A DNA stretch of 10,455 bases from Burkholderiaceae bacterium (GCA_031261905.1 JAISIS010000005.1:1-10455), one strand, 5' to 3'. Shown: positions 1-9,184, numbered from the stretch's first letter. The notes: generated by a model not told the origin, from the letters alone. Translations and numbers: made by a program.

Positions 1-964
1 GATCCGGCAAGGCCGCACAGTTGACCCAGGCCACTTTCGGGTGCTCGTTCAGGTAACGGGCAATCGCCAGTGCATTGTCGCAGGCCCGCTCCATGCGTAA
101 ATGCAGCGTTTCAATTCCCTGCAATATCAGGAAAGCGTTCATGGGCGACAAGGCTGCGCCCATATTTCTGAGCGGCACTACACGCGCCCGTGTAATATAG
201 GCCGCCGCCCCCATCTCTTTGGTATAGACCACGCCATGATAGGAAACATCCGGCTCGTTCAGCCGCTTGAAGCGCTCGGCATGTTCCGCCCAGGGAAATT
301 TGCCGCTGTCCACAATTGCGCCGCCAAGGCTGTTGGCATGACCGGCAAGCGATTTGGTCAGCGCGTGCACCACGATATCCGCGCCCCATTCAAAGGGACG
401 GCACAAATAGGGTGTCGGCACCGTGTTGTCCACAATCAGCGGTATGCCGTGCGCATGGGCAATTTCGGCCAGCCGCGCAATATCGGTCACATTACCCAGC
501 GGATTACCGACCGATTCGCAAAAAATGGCCTTTGTTCTTGCATCAATCTGCTGGATAAAACTTTCCGGCTCGCGCGGATCGGCAAAGCGCACATAAATGC
601 CATACTGCGGCAAAGTATGGGCAAACAGGTTGTAGGAGCCGCCATATAGCGCGCTGGACGCCACGATGTTGTCGCCCATTTCAGTAATAGTCTGGATGGC
701 GCAGGTGATCGCCGCCATGCCTGAAGCCAGCGCCAGGGAAGCAACGCCCCCCTCAAGCGCCGCCACACGCTTTTCCAGTACATCATTGGTCGGATTCATG
801 ATCCGGGTGTAAATATTGCCCGGCACCTTGAGATCAAAAAGGTCGGCTCCATGCTGTGCGCTGTCAAACGCATAGGCAACCGTCTGGTAAATGGGAACCG
901 CTACGGATTTGGTTACCGGGTCAGGCGAGTAACCCGCATGGATGGCGAGAGTATCAATTTTCAT
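1..964 (-). CDS. metY: O-acetylhomoserine sulfhydrylase (MetY-type), C-terminus cut by window edge
   Basis: This is a PLP-dependent enzyme of the Cys/Met metabolism family. It probably makes homocysteine from O-acetylhomoserine and sulfide in the cytoplasm. Reading the minus strand from ATG at 964 gives 321 codons without a stop. The N-terminus MKIDTLAIHAGYSPDP, the block YTRIMNPTN (about 52-60) and the PLP-lysine motif ALTKSLAGHANSLGG (Lys204) are typical of MetY. So is the absence of the shorter MetB-like N-terminus. The family is usually about 425-430 residues, so roughly 105 residues lie beyond the left edge. An in-frame ATG 19 codons upstream (1021) would add a basic, Lys/Arg-rich leader. 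I chose 964 because family members start there, although neither ATG has a convincing Shine-Dalgarno. Cystathionine gamma-synthase or lyase is the main alternative, but the sequence blocks favour MetY. No functional tie to the neighbouring molybdenum genes is visible. Confidence 0.87.
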   Translation of the reverse strand, partial: MKIDTLAIHAGYSPDPVTKSVAVPIYQTVAYAFDSAQHGADLFDLKVPGNIYTRIMNPTNDVLEKRVAALEGGVASLALASGMAAITCAIQTITEMGDNIVASSALYGGSYNLFAHTLPQYGIYVRFADPREPESFIQQIDARTKAIFCESVGNPLGNVTDIARLAEIAHAHGIPLIVDNTVPTPYLCRPFEWGADIVVHALTKSLAGHANSLGGAIVDSGKFPWAEHAERFKRLNEPDVSYHGVVYTKEMGAAAYITRARVVPLRNMGAALSPMNAFLILQGIETLHLRMERACDNALAIARYLNEHPKVAWVNCAALPD

Positions 965-1100
965 GGGTTTTCTGGATGAGGGTTTGCGGCGATCCACCTG
1001 ATCAGGTTTATCGGTTTTCATGACTTTTGCGAACAGTGTACAAAAAAACAAGTGTAACGCGATTCCAGGAAAGAATCCGTCTTTGATCATAAATAAACCA

Positions 1101-1134
1101 GCCTGAGTGAAGGTATCAGCGTATTCTTTCAGGC
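1101..1134 (-). terminator. Possible weak terminator at the end of fdhD
   Basis: An imperfect inverted repeat (GCCTGA and GAA on one arm, TTC and TCAGGC on the other, with two mismatched positions between them) encloses the fdhD stop codon. On the minus strand it is followed by a T-rich stretch, TGGTTTATTTA. It could end the modE-fdhD transcript before metY. The stem is short and the T-run is interrupted, so this is tentative. Confidence 0.35.
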
Positions 1135-1913
1135 CGGGTATAGACGGTATATCCGCTGCGGCGCACAAAACCAGCCAGGGTCAATCCTGATCTTTCTGCC
1201 ATCCGGACAGCAAGCGCTGTCGGCCCTGAAACCGCAGCGAGGATGCCGATCCCGGCAAAGGTACACTTCTGGACCATCTCGTAACTTGCCCGGCTGGTCA
1301 CCAGCGCAGCGCCGGACGGCATGATGCGGTTTCCTGCCATAGCGCCAATCAGCTTGTCGAGCGCGTTGTGCCGTCCAACATCTTCCCTCAGCAGAGTGAC
1401 CTTTCCGCTTTCTTCCATCCAGGCTGCGGCATGGGTTGCGCCTGTCTGTTTTCTCAACTGCTGCTGCGCTTCCATCTGCGCGAAACCGTCATGCAGCGCT
1501 TCCGATGTAAAGGAAGCCGTTACCCCGCTCACATCCCCTGGCTGTCTTACCGCATGTTGCAGTGACTCCGCACCGCAAATGCCGCAACCGGTTCGCCCTG
1601 TCAGGTTCCTGCGCCTTTCTTTCAGGCCGTGAAAACGTTCGCTGGCGATTTCCACGGCAATGCGGATACCGTCCTGCAATTGCCATATCTCGCAACCATA
1701 CCACTCGGCAGGATCGGCAATAATCCCTTCCGTCAGGGAGAAGCCCAGCGCAAAATCTTCCAGATCGCCCGGCGTCGCCAGCATAACCGCGTGGGAAAGG
1801 CCGTTATACTCCAGCGCTATCGGCACTTCTTCCGCCAGGCGGTCTTTTACGGAAACGGCTTCCCCTTCGGAAAAGCGGGAAGCGGAAAAGAAGGCAGTTT
1901 GATCGTGCTCCAT
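1116..1913 (-). CDS. fdhD: FdhD, sulfurtransferase for formate dehydrogenase
   Basis: This is the cytoplasmic accessory protein that moves sulfur from the IscS cysteine desulfurase to the molybdenum cofactor of formate dehydrogenase, which is required for activity. The 265-residue length fits the family. Hallmarks seen are the CxxC loop GRTGCGICGAES with Cys110 and Cys113 (equivalent to the sulfur-carrying pair of E. coli FdhD), TGATHAAAW (157-165), REDVGRHNALDKLIG (176-190) and SRASYEMVQK (207-216). The start ATG at 1913 has a good Shine-Dalgarno, AAAAGGGGC (1929-1921, minus strand), which overlaps the modE stop codon. The gene lies only 14 nt after modE, so the two are probably co-transcribed and perhaps translationally coupled. 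The client enzyme is most likely the FdhF-like protein encoded at 9149-6984 in this window. The assignment is secure; the operon is inferred from spacing. Confidence 0.95.
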   Translation of the reverse strand: MEHDQTAFFSASRFSEGEAVSVKDRLAEEVPIALEYNGLSHAVMLATPGDLEDFALGFSLTEGIIADPAEWYGCEIWQLQDGIRIAVEIASERFHGLKERRRNLTGRTGCGICGAESLQHAVRQPGDVSGVTASFTSEALHDGFAQMEAQQQLRKQTGATHAAAWMEESGKVTLLREDVGRHNALDKLIGAMAGNRIMPSGAALVTSRASYEMVQKCTFAGIGILAAVSGPTALAVRMAERSGLTLAGFVRRSGYTVYTRPERIR

Positions 1914-1927
1914 GCGGGATGCCCCTT

Positions 1928-2692
1928 TTACGGGAGTGCAACAACAACGGCTGATTCATCCACCAGCGCCGTCACCTGCTCCTGCTCCCGGATAGCCTGC
2001 GAGGCCGGTGCAAAGCCAACCAGTTGCAGGCGGCCTTCCAGTTCAACAGACAATTCATTCTCATCGCCGCCTTCCGCCACACGGGTAACTGTGCCGGACA
2101 GCAGATTGGCGCCCGGAGATACCGAAGAAACAGGCTCTCTGCTGACTTTCACCGCCATCGCCTTGCACAGGGCAATCACCGGCAGCCCCGGCTTTAACGC
2201 CAGCAGTTCCGCGCTGGCGAGCGTAATGCGCGCCGTCAGCAACACGCCATCACGCAACCTCATGATGACCCTGACAATATTCCCCGTTTGCTCAAGCGAT
2301 TGCACCTGGCAGGGAAGATAATTGCGCATACTTGTCCGGATGCCCAGATGCGGCACACTGGTTCCGGCCTGATAACCTTCCCGCCGCGTCAGTTCATCAA
2401 AAAACCGTTTACGCTCACGCTCGCGCAGGAGCGCAATTTCCAGCAGGCGCTTTCCCGCCCCGGTCAGGCGCGCGCCACCGCCACCCGCGCCACCGACGTT
2501 CCTTTCCACGAGTGCAACGCCCGTCAGGTTGGAAAGCGTATCAATCGCCTGCCAGGCCGCCTTGTAGCTGATGCCAGCCGTACGCGCCGCACGCGAAATG
2601 GAACCCGTCCCGTCTATCAGACGCAACACCTCAATCCGCTTGTCCGCAGTCTGATAATCGAACGCATTCACCAGAGATGGTATGTCTTTCAT
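1928..2692 (-). CDS. modE: ModE, molybdate-responsive transcriptional regulator
   Basis: This is a DNA-binding molybdate sensor that usually represses the modABC transporter when molybdate is abundant and can activate molybdoenzyme genes. It has 254 residues, close to the usual ~260. The N-terminal winged helix-turn-helix of the ModE/LysR type spans about 20-85 (SISRAARTAGISYKAAWQAI, then a Gly-rich wing GGAGGGGARLT). A helical linker follows, then two Mop (molybdate-binding) domains at about 120-185 and 195-254. The first Mop domain begins with the ModE-like TSMRNYLP (120-127). The gene is divergent from modA with 109 nt between them, which hold a palindrome fitting a ModE operator. fdhD follows 14 nt downstream. 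ATG 2692 gives the family-typical start; only a weak AGAG precedes it. The family call is strong. Autoregulation is possible, since any promoter for modE must lie in the same gap. Confidence 0.94.
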   Translation of the reverse strand: MKDIPSLVNAFDYQTADKRIEVLRLIDGTGSISRAARTAGISYKAAWQAIDTLSNLTGVALVERNVGGAGGGGARLTGAGKRLLEIALLRERERKRFFDELTRREGYQAGTSVPHLGIRTSMRNYLPCQVQSLEQTGNIVRVIMRLRDGVLLTARITLASAELLALKPGLPVIALCKAMAVKVSREPVSSVSPGANLLSGTVTRVAEGGDENELSVELEGRLQLVGFAPASQAIREQEQVTALVDESAVVVALP

Positions 2693-2727
2693 ACACTCTA
2701 TTTTGCCCTGATTTCACCCTGCCTGCC

Positions 2728-2755
2728 TGTTTCTTTCCTGTATTTCTTGCTAGAA

Positions 2756-2756
<1 letters not shown>
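2728..2756 (+). promoter_or_regulatory. Predicted sigma-70 promoter of modABC (extended -10)
   Basis: TAGAAT at 2751-2756 is preceded by TGC, forming an extended -10 element (TGn-TAGAAT). A poor -35 (TGTTTC, 2728-2733) lies 17 nt upstream, which is acceptable for an extended -10 promoter. The start of transcription would fall near 2763, inside the palindrome at 2756-2780. Confidence 0.55.
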
Positions 2757-3563
<807 letters not shown>

Positions 3564-3578
3564 AAACGGCTGTACGCA

Positions 3579-4250
3579 ATGACCGCACTTGATTATTCAG
3601 CCATTTTCCTGACGCTTCGGCTCGCCGCGTTGACAACCTTTATTCTGCTGGTGCTTGGTACGCCGCTGGCCTGGGCGCTTTCGCAAACCAGTGCCTGGTG
3701 GAAAGGCCCGGTCAACGCGATAGTCGCGCTCCCCTTTGTCTTGCCGCCAACGGTAATGGGGTTTTATCTGCTGGTGCTGCTGGGACCGAACAGCACCCTC
3801 GGCAAACTGGCTGACGCCCTGGGTATCAGCCCGCTGCCGTTCAGTTTTACCGGGCTGGTCATAGCCTCTGTATGCTATTCCCTTCCCTTCGCCATCCAGC
3901 CGCTCCAGAACGCCTTTGAAGCCATCGGCAAGCGCCCGCTGGAAGCCGCCGCCACACTCAGGGCATCGCCGCTGGATACTTTCCTCACCGTCATCCTTCC
4001 GCTGGCGCGCCCCGGCTATCTCACGGCAGCCGTCATGAGCTTTGCCCATACCATCGGCGAATTCGGCGTTGTCCTGATGATCGGCGGCAATATTCCCGGC
4101 AAGACGCAGGTATTGTCCATCCGGATCTTTGACCATGTGGAAGCCATCGAGTACGCGCAGGCGCACTGGCTCTCCGCCGGGATGCTGCTCTTCTGCTTTG
4201 TCACGCTACTTGCGCTGTACATCCTGAACCCGTGCAGGAAAAAAGCATGA
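3579..4250 (+). CDS. modB: ModB, molybdate ABC transporter permease
   Basis: This is the inner-membrane channel subunit of the molybdate importer. At 223 residues it has the usual ModB length and about five hydrophobic segments: roughly 8-33, 45-68, 88-108, 147-168 and 196-216. The cytoplasmic EAA coupling loop that docks onto ModC is visible at 122-146 ([14 protein letters not shown], then PLARPG). [18 protein letters not shown] (160-177) is characteristic of ModB. The start ATG 3579 lies 15 nt after modA and has no clear Shine-Dalgarno, so translation may depend on coupling to modA. The stop codon overlaps the modC start as ATGA. The identification is secure from both sequence and neighbours. 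Confidence 0.95.
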   Translation: MTALDYSAIFLTLRLAALTTFILLVLGTPLAWALSQTSAWWKGPVNAIVALPFVLPPTVMGFYLLVLLGPNSTLGKLADALGISPLPFSFTGLVIASVCYSLPFAIQPLQNAFEAIGKRPLEAAATLRASPLDTFLTVILPLARPGYLTAAVMSFAHTIGEFGVVLMIGGNIPGKTQVLSIRIFDHVEAIEYAQAHWLSAGMLLFCFVTLLALYILNPCRKKA

Positions 4251-5323
4251 GCATGATTGACGCACGCCTTCAGGTTGACTTTCCGGACTATACCCTGGAT
4301 GTGGATCTTGTCCTGCCCGGCAGGGGCGTTACCGGTGTTTTCGGCGCTTCCGGCGCGGGCAAATCCACCTTGCTGCGCGCCATTGCCGGACTGGAACGCC
4401 CGAAAAACAGCCGCATCGTCATCAGGAATAAAGTCTGGCAGGACGATGCTCAAGGTACTTTTATCCCGACGCACCGGCGGGCACTGGGTTTTGTTTTTCA
4501 GGACGCAGCATTGTTTCCGCATCTGACCGTTGCACAGAATATCCGCTACGGGTTGCAACGGACGCCGCCGGAGCAGCAAAAGATACCGCTGGATTATCTG
4601 GTTGACCTGCTTGGCATCGGTCATCTGGCGGAAAGACAACCTGAATCGCTCTCGGGCGGTGAGGCGCAGCGTGTCGGCATTGCCCGTGCGCTTGCCACCA
4701 GCCCCCGCCTGCTGCTGATGGATGAACCGCTTGCCTCGCTGGACAGAAAGCGCAAGATGGAAATTATTCCCTATCTCAATCGTCTGAACGAGAACCTGGA
4801 TATTCCCATCCTGTACGTCAGCCATGCACTGGATGAAATCGTCCGGCTGGCTGATCATCTGGTGCTGCTGGAAGACGGCAGGGCCATTGCCTCGGACAGC
4901 GCAGGCAAGCTGCTGACCCGCCTTGACCTGCCGCTGGCGCATGAAGCGGACGCCGCCGCAGTTATTAATGGCCTCATTACCGGGAGAGATGAGCATTTTC
5001 TCCTTAATACAGTGACCTTTGAAGGCGGCACCATAACCTTGCCCGGCCCGGCCTCGACACCCGGAAAAAAAATCCGGCTGCGCATTCAGGCAAACGATGT
5101 CAGCCTGACGCTGCAACACGCTACCGACACCAGTATTCTGAATATTCTCGAATCCCGTGTTATTGGCCTGGAAGAGACCGCTCCAGGGCTTGTTATGGTT
5201 GCGCTTGACGCCAATGGCGCCCGCCTGTTGTGCCGTCTCACCGCGCGTTCCGCCAGCACGCTGGCGCTGGAACGCGGCAAACGGGTATATGCGCAAATCA
5301 AGGCTGCGGCCATTGTGGACTGA
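4247..5323 (+). CDS. modC: ModC, molybdate ABC transporter ATPase
   Basis: This is the ATP-hydrolysing subunit of the molybdate importer, bound to ModB at the inner face of the membrane. Starting at ATG 4247 gives 358 residues, normal for ModC. ABC motifs occur in order: Walker [10 protein letters not shown] (33-41), Q-loop FQDAALFP (Gln85), signature LSGGEAQ (135-141), Walker B LLLMDEP (Glu160), D-loop SLD (164-166) and switch His193 (YVSHALDE). The C-terminal region from about 293 ([15 protein letters not shown]) to the end is a Mop/TOBE domain, which binds molybdate in this family. I chose 4247 over an in-frame GTG at 4232 because ATG overlaps the modB stop as ATGA and AGGAA (4236-4240) sits 6 nt upstream. 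The Mop domain separates it from sulfate or other anion transporter ATPases. Confidence 0.95.
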   Translation: MSMIDARLQVDFPDYTLDVDLVLPGRGVTGVFGASGAGKSTLLRAIAGLERPKNSRIVIRNKVWQDDAQGTFIPTHRRALGFVFQDAALFPHLTVAQNIRYGLQRTPPEQQKIPLDYLVDLLGIGHLAERQPESLSGGEAQRVGIARALATSPRLLLMDEPLASLDRKRKMEIIPYLNRLNENLDIPILYVSHALDEIVRLADHLVLLEDGRAIASDSAGKLLTRLDLPLAHEADAAAVINGLITGRDEHFLLNTVTFEGGTITLPGPASTPGKKIRLRIQANDVSLTLQHATDTSILNILESRVIGLEETAPGLVMVALDANGARLLCRLTARSASTLALERGKRVYAQIKAAAIVD

Positions 5324-5371
5324 TACCGCTCCCTGAAATCACGGCAACAGCAAGTGCAAAAAAGTACCTCC

Positions 5372-5400
5372 CTGCAAAAAAAAGCATATCGCCGTAGAAT
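5372..5400 (+). promoter_or_regulatory. Possible promoter of the aldehyde dehydrogenase gene
   Basis: TAGAAT (5395-5400) could be a -10 box, with a weak CTGCAA (5372-5377) 17 nt upstream. It lies in an AT-rich 119-nt gap after modC, followed by a strong ribosome site, AAGGGGAGAG (5431-5440). No terminator is visible after modC, so read-through from modABC is an alternative. Confidence 0.28.
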
Positions 5401-5442
5401 AAATAAAAACTATTTTCATTTACATTTATTAAGGGGAGAGTT

Positions 5443-6909
5443 ATGACATCCAGTGCATCTGTTACGCAACATGAATTACTGATAAACGGTAAACATGTCA
5501 AACCGGAAGGCGACAAGTATTCAACCATCCTGAATCCCTCCAACGAAGCCGTCATGGCAAGGGTCGCCCAAGGCAGCGTCAATGATGTGGATGCTGCGGT
5601 AAAGGCCGCGCGCGCCGCGCTGAAAGTCTGGAACGGCATCAGGACTGCGGATCGCGCCCATATCCTGTACCGCCTGGCTGACCTGATGGAAAAGCATCAG
5701 GAAGAAATCATCATGCTGGAAACCCTGAACGCCGGTAAACCCATTGCCAGCGTCAGACGCCAGGATATGCCGGCTGCGATTGATACCATGCGCTATTACG
5801 CAGGCTGGTGCGACAAGATTATCGGCCAGGTTATCCCTGCGCGGCCCGATGCCCTGACTTATACCGTCAGGGAACCGGTAGGCGTTGTCGGCGCGATTGT
5901 GCCCTGGAATTTCCCGCTCATGATCGGCATCTGGAAAATTGCGCCCGCACTGGCCTGCGGATGCACCCTGGTGGTAAAACCGGCCGAACTGACGCCACTC
6001 TCCCTTATCCGGATTGGCGAACTGGCGCTGGAGGCAGGACTGCCGCCGGGCGTACTTAATATTGTTACCGGGCGCGGCAGTGTCGTAGGCGATGCAATGG
6101 TGGCGCATCCCGGCGTTGACAAGATCACCTTTACCGGCTCACCCGGCGTTGGACGGGGCATCATGCAGGGAGCCGCCAGCAACTTCAAGCGCATCACGCT
6201 GGAGCTTGGCGGCAAATCGGCCAACGTCATCTTTGCCGATGCCGATCTTGACAGCGCGGTCCCGGCTGCCGCCTCCGGTGTTTTCTTCAACGCGGGCCAG
6301 GTATGTTCAGCCGGTTCCCGGATTCTGGTTCAGCGGCAAGTGTACGATGAAGTGGTTGACCGCCTCATCCAGCGCGCCAAAGCTATCCGGATCGGCGATA
6401 CGGCAAAACCGGAAACCGTGATGGGGCCGCTCGTTTCTTCCGCCCAGATGAAAACGGTGCTGGATTATGTGGATATCGGTAAAAAAGAAGGTGCTTCCCT
6501 TGTTTATGGCGGTAGCCGCTGCGACATGAAGGGATATTATGTCGAACCGACCATCTTCACCGGCGTTGAGCATGATATGCGCATCTCGCAGGAGGAAATT
6601 TTCGGCCCGGTAGCCAGCGTCATCCGCTTTGAGGATGAGGCCGACGCCATCCGGATTGCAAACGGCACCGCATTCAGCCTTGCCGCAGGCGTATGGAGCG
6701 CCGACATCACGCGGGTACACCAGGTCGCGCATGAACTCCGGGCAGGTACCGTCTGGATAAATACCTACGGTTACACCGATATTCGCCTGCCATGGGGCGG
6801 TACCGGGGAATCCGGATTCGGGCGCGAACATGGTGAAGCCGCGCTGGAAAACTTTACCGAACCCAAAACCATCTGGCTGTCCCTGCTGGAAAAACAAAAG
6901 CAGAAGTAA
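5443..6909 (+). CDS. NAD(P)-dependent aldehyde dehydrogenase
   Basis: This soluble enzyme of the classical aldehyde dehydrogenase superfamily oxidises an aldehyde to a carboxylate with NAD(P)+. The 488 residues match the usual ~490 and the protein looks intact. Seen are VPWNFP (153-158, Asn156), the cofactor-site Lys179 in VVKPAE, TFTGSPGVG (229-237), the general base Glu254 in LELGGKS, and the catalytic Cys288 in FFNAGQVCSAGSR. EEIFGPV and AGTVWINTY follow in the C-terminal half. The start ATG 5443 follows AAGGGGAGAG at 2 nt, with the GGGG core about 8 nt upstream. The general look (NFKRITLELGGKSANVIF) is that of the betaine/phenylacetaldehyde/gamma-aminobutyraldehyde type, but I cannot assign a substrate from sequence alone, so I give no symbol. 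It is separated from modC by 119 nt and may be unrelated to molybdenum metabolism. A strong terminator follows at 6938. Confidence 0.9.
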   Translation: MTSSASVTQHELLINGKHVKPEGDKYSTILNPSNEAVMARVAQGSVNDVDAAVKAARAALKVWNGIRTADRAHILYRLADLMEKHQEEIIMLETLNAGKPIASVRRQDMPAAIDTMRYYAGWCDKIIGQVIPARPDALTYTVREPVGVVGAIVPWNFPLMIGIWKIAPALACGCTLVVKPAELTPLSLIRIGELALEAGLPPGVLNIVTGRGSVVGDAMVAHPGVDKITFTGSPGVGRGIMQGAASNFKRITLELGGKSANVIFADADLDSAVPAAASGVFFNAGQVCSAGSRILVQRQVYDEVVDRLIQRAKAIRIGDTAKPETVMGPLVSSAQMKTVLDYVDIGKKEGASLVYGGSRCDMKGYYVEPTIFTGVEHDMRISQEEIFGPVASVIRFEDEADAIRIANGTAFSLAAGVWSADITRVHQVAHELRAGTVWINTYGYTDIRLPWGGTGESGFGREHGEAALENFTEPKTIWLSLLEKQKQK

Positions 6910-6937
6910 TCCCCGGTGTAATCCGGATTCACCATAA

Positions 6938-6968
6938 AAAAACCTCCGCCATAAAAGCGGAGGTTTTT
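6938..6968. terminator. Bidirectional rho-independent terminator
   Basis: This is a perfect 12-bp stem: AAAAACCTCCGC (6938-6949), loop CATAAAA, GCGGAGGTTTTT (6957-6968). The right arm ends in five T, and on the minus strand the A-run at 6936-6942 provides a seven-T tail. It sits between the converging aldehyde dehydrogenase (stop 6909) and fdhF-like (stop 6984) genes and should end both transcripts. Confidence 0.92.
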
Positions 6969-6983
6969 GTTCACGCCTGTTTA

Positions 6984-9149
6984 TCAGGCCGCTACCACAT
7001 CCTGTTCGGGTATGGCATCGCGCATATCGGATTTCATTTTCTCGTAGGTTTCAACCACATACCTCTCCGCCCATGCCTGATCCGCGATGCGCTCAATACG
7101 CACGGCGCTGTATTTGTGTTCCGGCGTCTTGGAAATCGGGTCCAGATGTTCAGCCGTCAATTCGTTGCAGGCCCCGATCCACCACTGGTATGTCATGTAA
7201 ACCGCACCCGTGTTGGCCCTTTCATTCAGGTTGGCGCGGGTGATGACCTTGCCACGGCGGGACTCCACCCAGACAAGCTCCTGGTCTTTAACGCCCAGCC
7301 TGGAAGCGTCTTCCGGGTGAATCTGCACATAACCCGGCTCATTGGCCAGGGTTTGCAGCGCCGCACAGTTGCCCGTCATGGAGCGGCAGGAATAGTGACC
7401 GACCTCACGAACTGTTGAAAGCGTCAGCGGGAACTGGCTGTCAGTGGACTCCATGGGCGGGCGCCATTCGGCGGCAAACAACAGTGCCTTGCCGCTGGGT
7501 GTGTCAAAGTGGTTGCCCTCATACAGCCAGGGGGTTCCAGGATGGTCCTCGTCCGGGCAGGGCCAGGGCACATAGCCCAGGCCAGCCATCTTTTCGTAAG
7601 TGGCCCCGGCATACAGTGGGCACAGCGCGCGCAGTTCGTCCCAGATTTCCTGTGTGTTGTTGTAGTGCATCGGATAACCCATGGCGCTTGCCATGAGGCT
7701 GTGGATTTCCCAGTCCGGCTTGACATCCCCCTTGGGTTCCACCGCCTTGTAAAAGCGCTGGAAGCCGCGATCGGCAGCCGAGTAAACGCCTTCATGCTCA
7801 CCCCAGGAGGTAGCCGGAAGGATAACATCGGCCTCCATCGCCGTCTTGGTCATGAAGATATCCTGCACGATTATAAGTTCCAGCTTTTTGTATTCCTCGC
7901 GCAAGGTGGAAAGGTCCGGCTCGGTCTGAAGCGGATCCTCGCCAAAGACCCAGAGCGCCTTGAGCTTGCCGTCATGGATGGCATGCGGGATTTCAGTCAG
8001 GTGCAGGCCGACTTTTTCCGGAATGGAGGGCACACCCCAGGCTTTGGCGAATTTTTCGCGGTGCTCTGCATTCCAGACGCGGTGATAGCCCGGCAAAGTC
8101 CCCGGCAACGCTCCCATATCGCACGCGCCCTGCACATTGTTCTGCCCGCGCACCGGGCCGACGCCCACATTGGGCCGCCCCAGATTGCCTGTCATGACCG
8201 CCAGGCTGGACAATCCCTTGACGACATCCACCGCCTGTCCCCACTGGGTAACGCCCATCCCCCAGAGGATGGTGGCGGAAGGCGCGGAAGCATACATATA
8301 CATGGCATCGCGGATCAGATCAGGATCCAGGCCGGTGATGTCCGCAACATATTCCGGCGTATAGCGTGAAATGGTCTCGCGGTACTCTTCGAAACCTTCC
8401 GAATACTTGTCGACATATTCCGGGTTATACAGGCCTTCCGTCAGCAGCACGTTTGCAAAGGCGTTCACCAGCGCCATGTTGGAACCGTTCTTTAGCGGCA
8501 GGTGCAAATCGGCAATGCGCACGGTTTCGATGACGCGCGGGTCACATACAATAATTTTTGCGCCCTTTTCCCTTGCCTTCAAAATGCGACGCGCCACAAT
8601 CGGATGGGAATCTGCCGCGTTATAACCGAAGATCAAAATACACTGGGTATTTTCGATTTCCATTATCGAATTGCTCATCGCGCCATTACCCAGCGTAACT
8701 TCCAGCCCGGAAACGGAAGGAGCGTGGCAAACACGGGCGCAGCAATCAATATTGTTGGTGCCGACCACCGCGCGCGCCACTTTCTGCGCCACATAATTTG
8801 CCTCATTGCCCGGCCCGCGCGAAGAGCCTGTCATCATTATGGCATCCGGCCCATGTTTTTCCTTTATCGCCATCAGGCGGGAACTTGCAAAGGCAATGGC
8901 CTCGTCCCATGAAACCGCTTCAAACGTTCCGCCTCTTTCACGGCGGATCATCGGCTGCTGGAGGCGCGGTGTCAGCAATTTGGTGTCATTGAGGAAATCC
9001 CATCCATAGTAACCTTTCAGACACAGTTCACCCTGATTGGTCATGCCATTGGCGCCCTCGGCGCGAACGATCTTTCCGTCCTCGACAATCAGATTGATCT
9101 TGCAGCCTGAGGCGCAATACGGGCATACGGTAATTACTTTTTTCATCAT
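6984..9149 (-). CDS. fdhF: Formate dehydrogenase H-like catalytic subunit, Cys variant
   Basis: This molybdenum bis-MGD enzyme oxidises formate to CO2; it has no twin-arginine signal, so it acts in the cytoplasm. The 721 residues closely follow E. coli FdhH (715 aa) along the whole length, including CPYCASGCK, CLKGYYGWDF, STVREVGHYSCRSMTGNCAA (split across the C-terminal half) and MTYQWWIGACNEL. The N-terminal [4Fe-4S] ligands are Cys9, 12, 16 and 43. Lys45, His142 and Arg334 match catalytic residues of FdhH. The residue that is selenocysteine (Sec140) in FdhH is here Cys141, codon TGC at 8729-8727, in DCCARVCHAPS. Two ATG codons are in tandem (9149 and 9146). The second aligns with FdhH and lies 7 nt after AGGA, so it may be the true start. 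The gene ends in tandem stops TGA TAA. It lies 42 nt downstream of a HydN-like gene and probably depends on fdhD. No hydrogenase genes are in the window, so hydrogen production is not implied. Confidence 0.95.
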   Translation of the reverse strand: MMKKVITVCPYCASGCKINLIVEDGKIVRAEGANGMTNQGELCLKGYYGWDFLNDTKLLTPRLQQPMIRRERGGTFEAVSWDEAIAFASSRLMAIKEKHGPDAIMMTGSSRGPGNEANYVAQKVARAVVGTNNIDCCARVCHAPSVSGLEVTLGNGAMSNSIMEIENTQCILIFGYNAADSHPIVARRILKAREKGAKIIVCDPRVIETVRIADLHLPLKNGSNMALVNAFANVLLTEGLYNPEYVDKYSEGFEEYRETISRYTPEYVADITGLDPDLIRDAMYMYASAPSATILWGMGVTQWGQAVDVVKGLSSLAVMTGNLGRPNVGVGPVRGQNNVQGACDMGALPGTLPGYHRVWNAEHREKFAKAWGVPSIPEKVGLHLTEIPHAIHDGKLKALWVFGEDPLQTEPDLSTLREEYKKLELIIVQDIFMTKTAMEADVILPATSWGEHEGVYSAADRGFQRFYKAVEPKGDVKPDWEIHSLMASAMGYPMHYNNTQEIWDELRALCPLYAGATYEKMAGLGYVPWPCPDEDHPGTPWLYEGNHFDTPSGKALLFAAEWRPPMESTDSQFPLTLSTVREVGHYSCRSMTGNCAALQTLANEPGYVQIHPEDASRLGVKDQELVWVESRRGKVITRANLNERANTGAVYMTYQWWIGACNELTAEHLDPISKTPEHKYSAVRIERIADQAWAERYVVETYEKMKSDMRDAIPEQDVVAA

Positions 9150-9184
9150 TCGGTTCCTGCCTGGTTTAACTGCCCGGCCAACAA

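Noticed and set aside
101..649. 182-codon plus-strand open frame at the left edge
   Set aside because: It is antisense to the metY-like gene, whose PLP-lysine motif and conserved blocks are clearly read on the minus strand.
4016..5296. 426-codon open frame on the minus strand, antisense to modB/modC
   Set aside because: It lies wholly opposite modC, which has every ABC motif. The translation is rich in Gln/Arg/Gly with no recognisable domain, as expected for the reverse strand of a GC-rich gene.
5355..5384. Repeated TGCAAAAAA stretches after modC, considered as a terminator
   Set aside because: They are short direct A-rich repeats with no inverted pairing or T-run.
7509..8369. 286-codon plus-strand open frame inside the formate dehydrogenase gene
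   Set aside because: It is antisense to conserved FdhH blocks, has no plausible start signals and no recognisable domain.
8724..8732. Selenocysteine codon in the formate dehydrogenase
   Set aside because: The codon is TGC, not TGA, and the frame is open throughout, so no recoding is needed.
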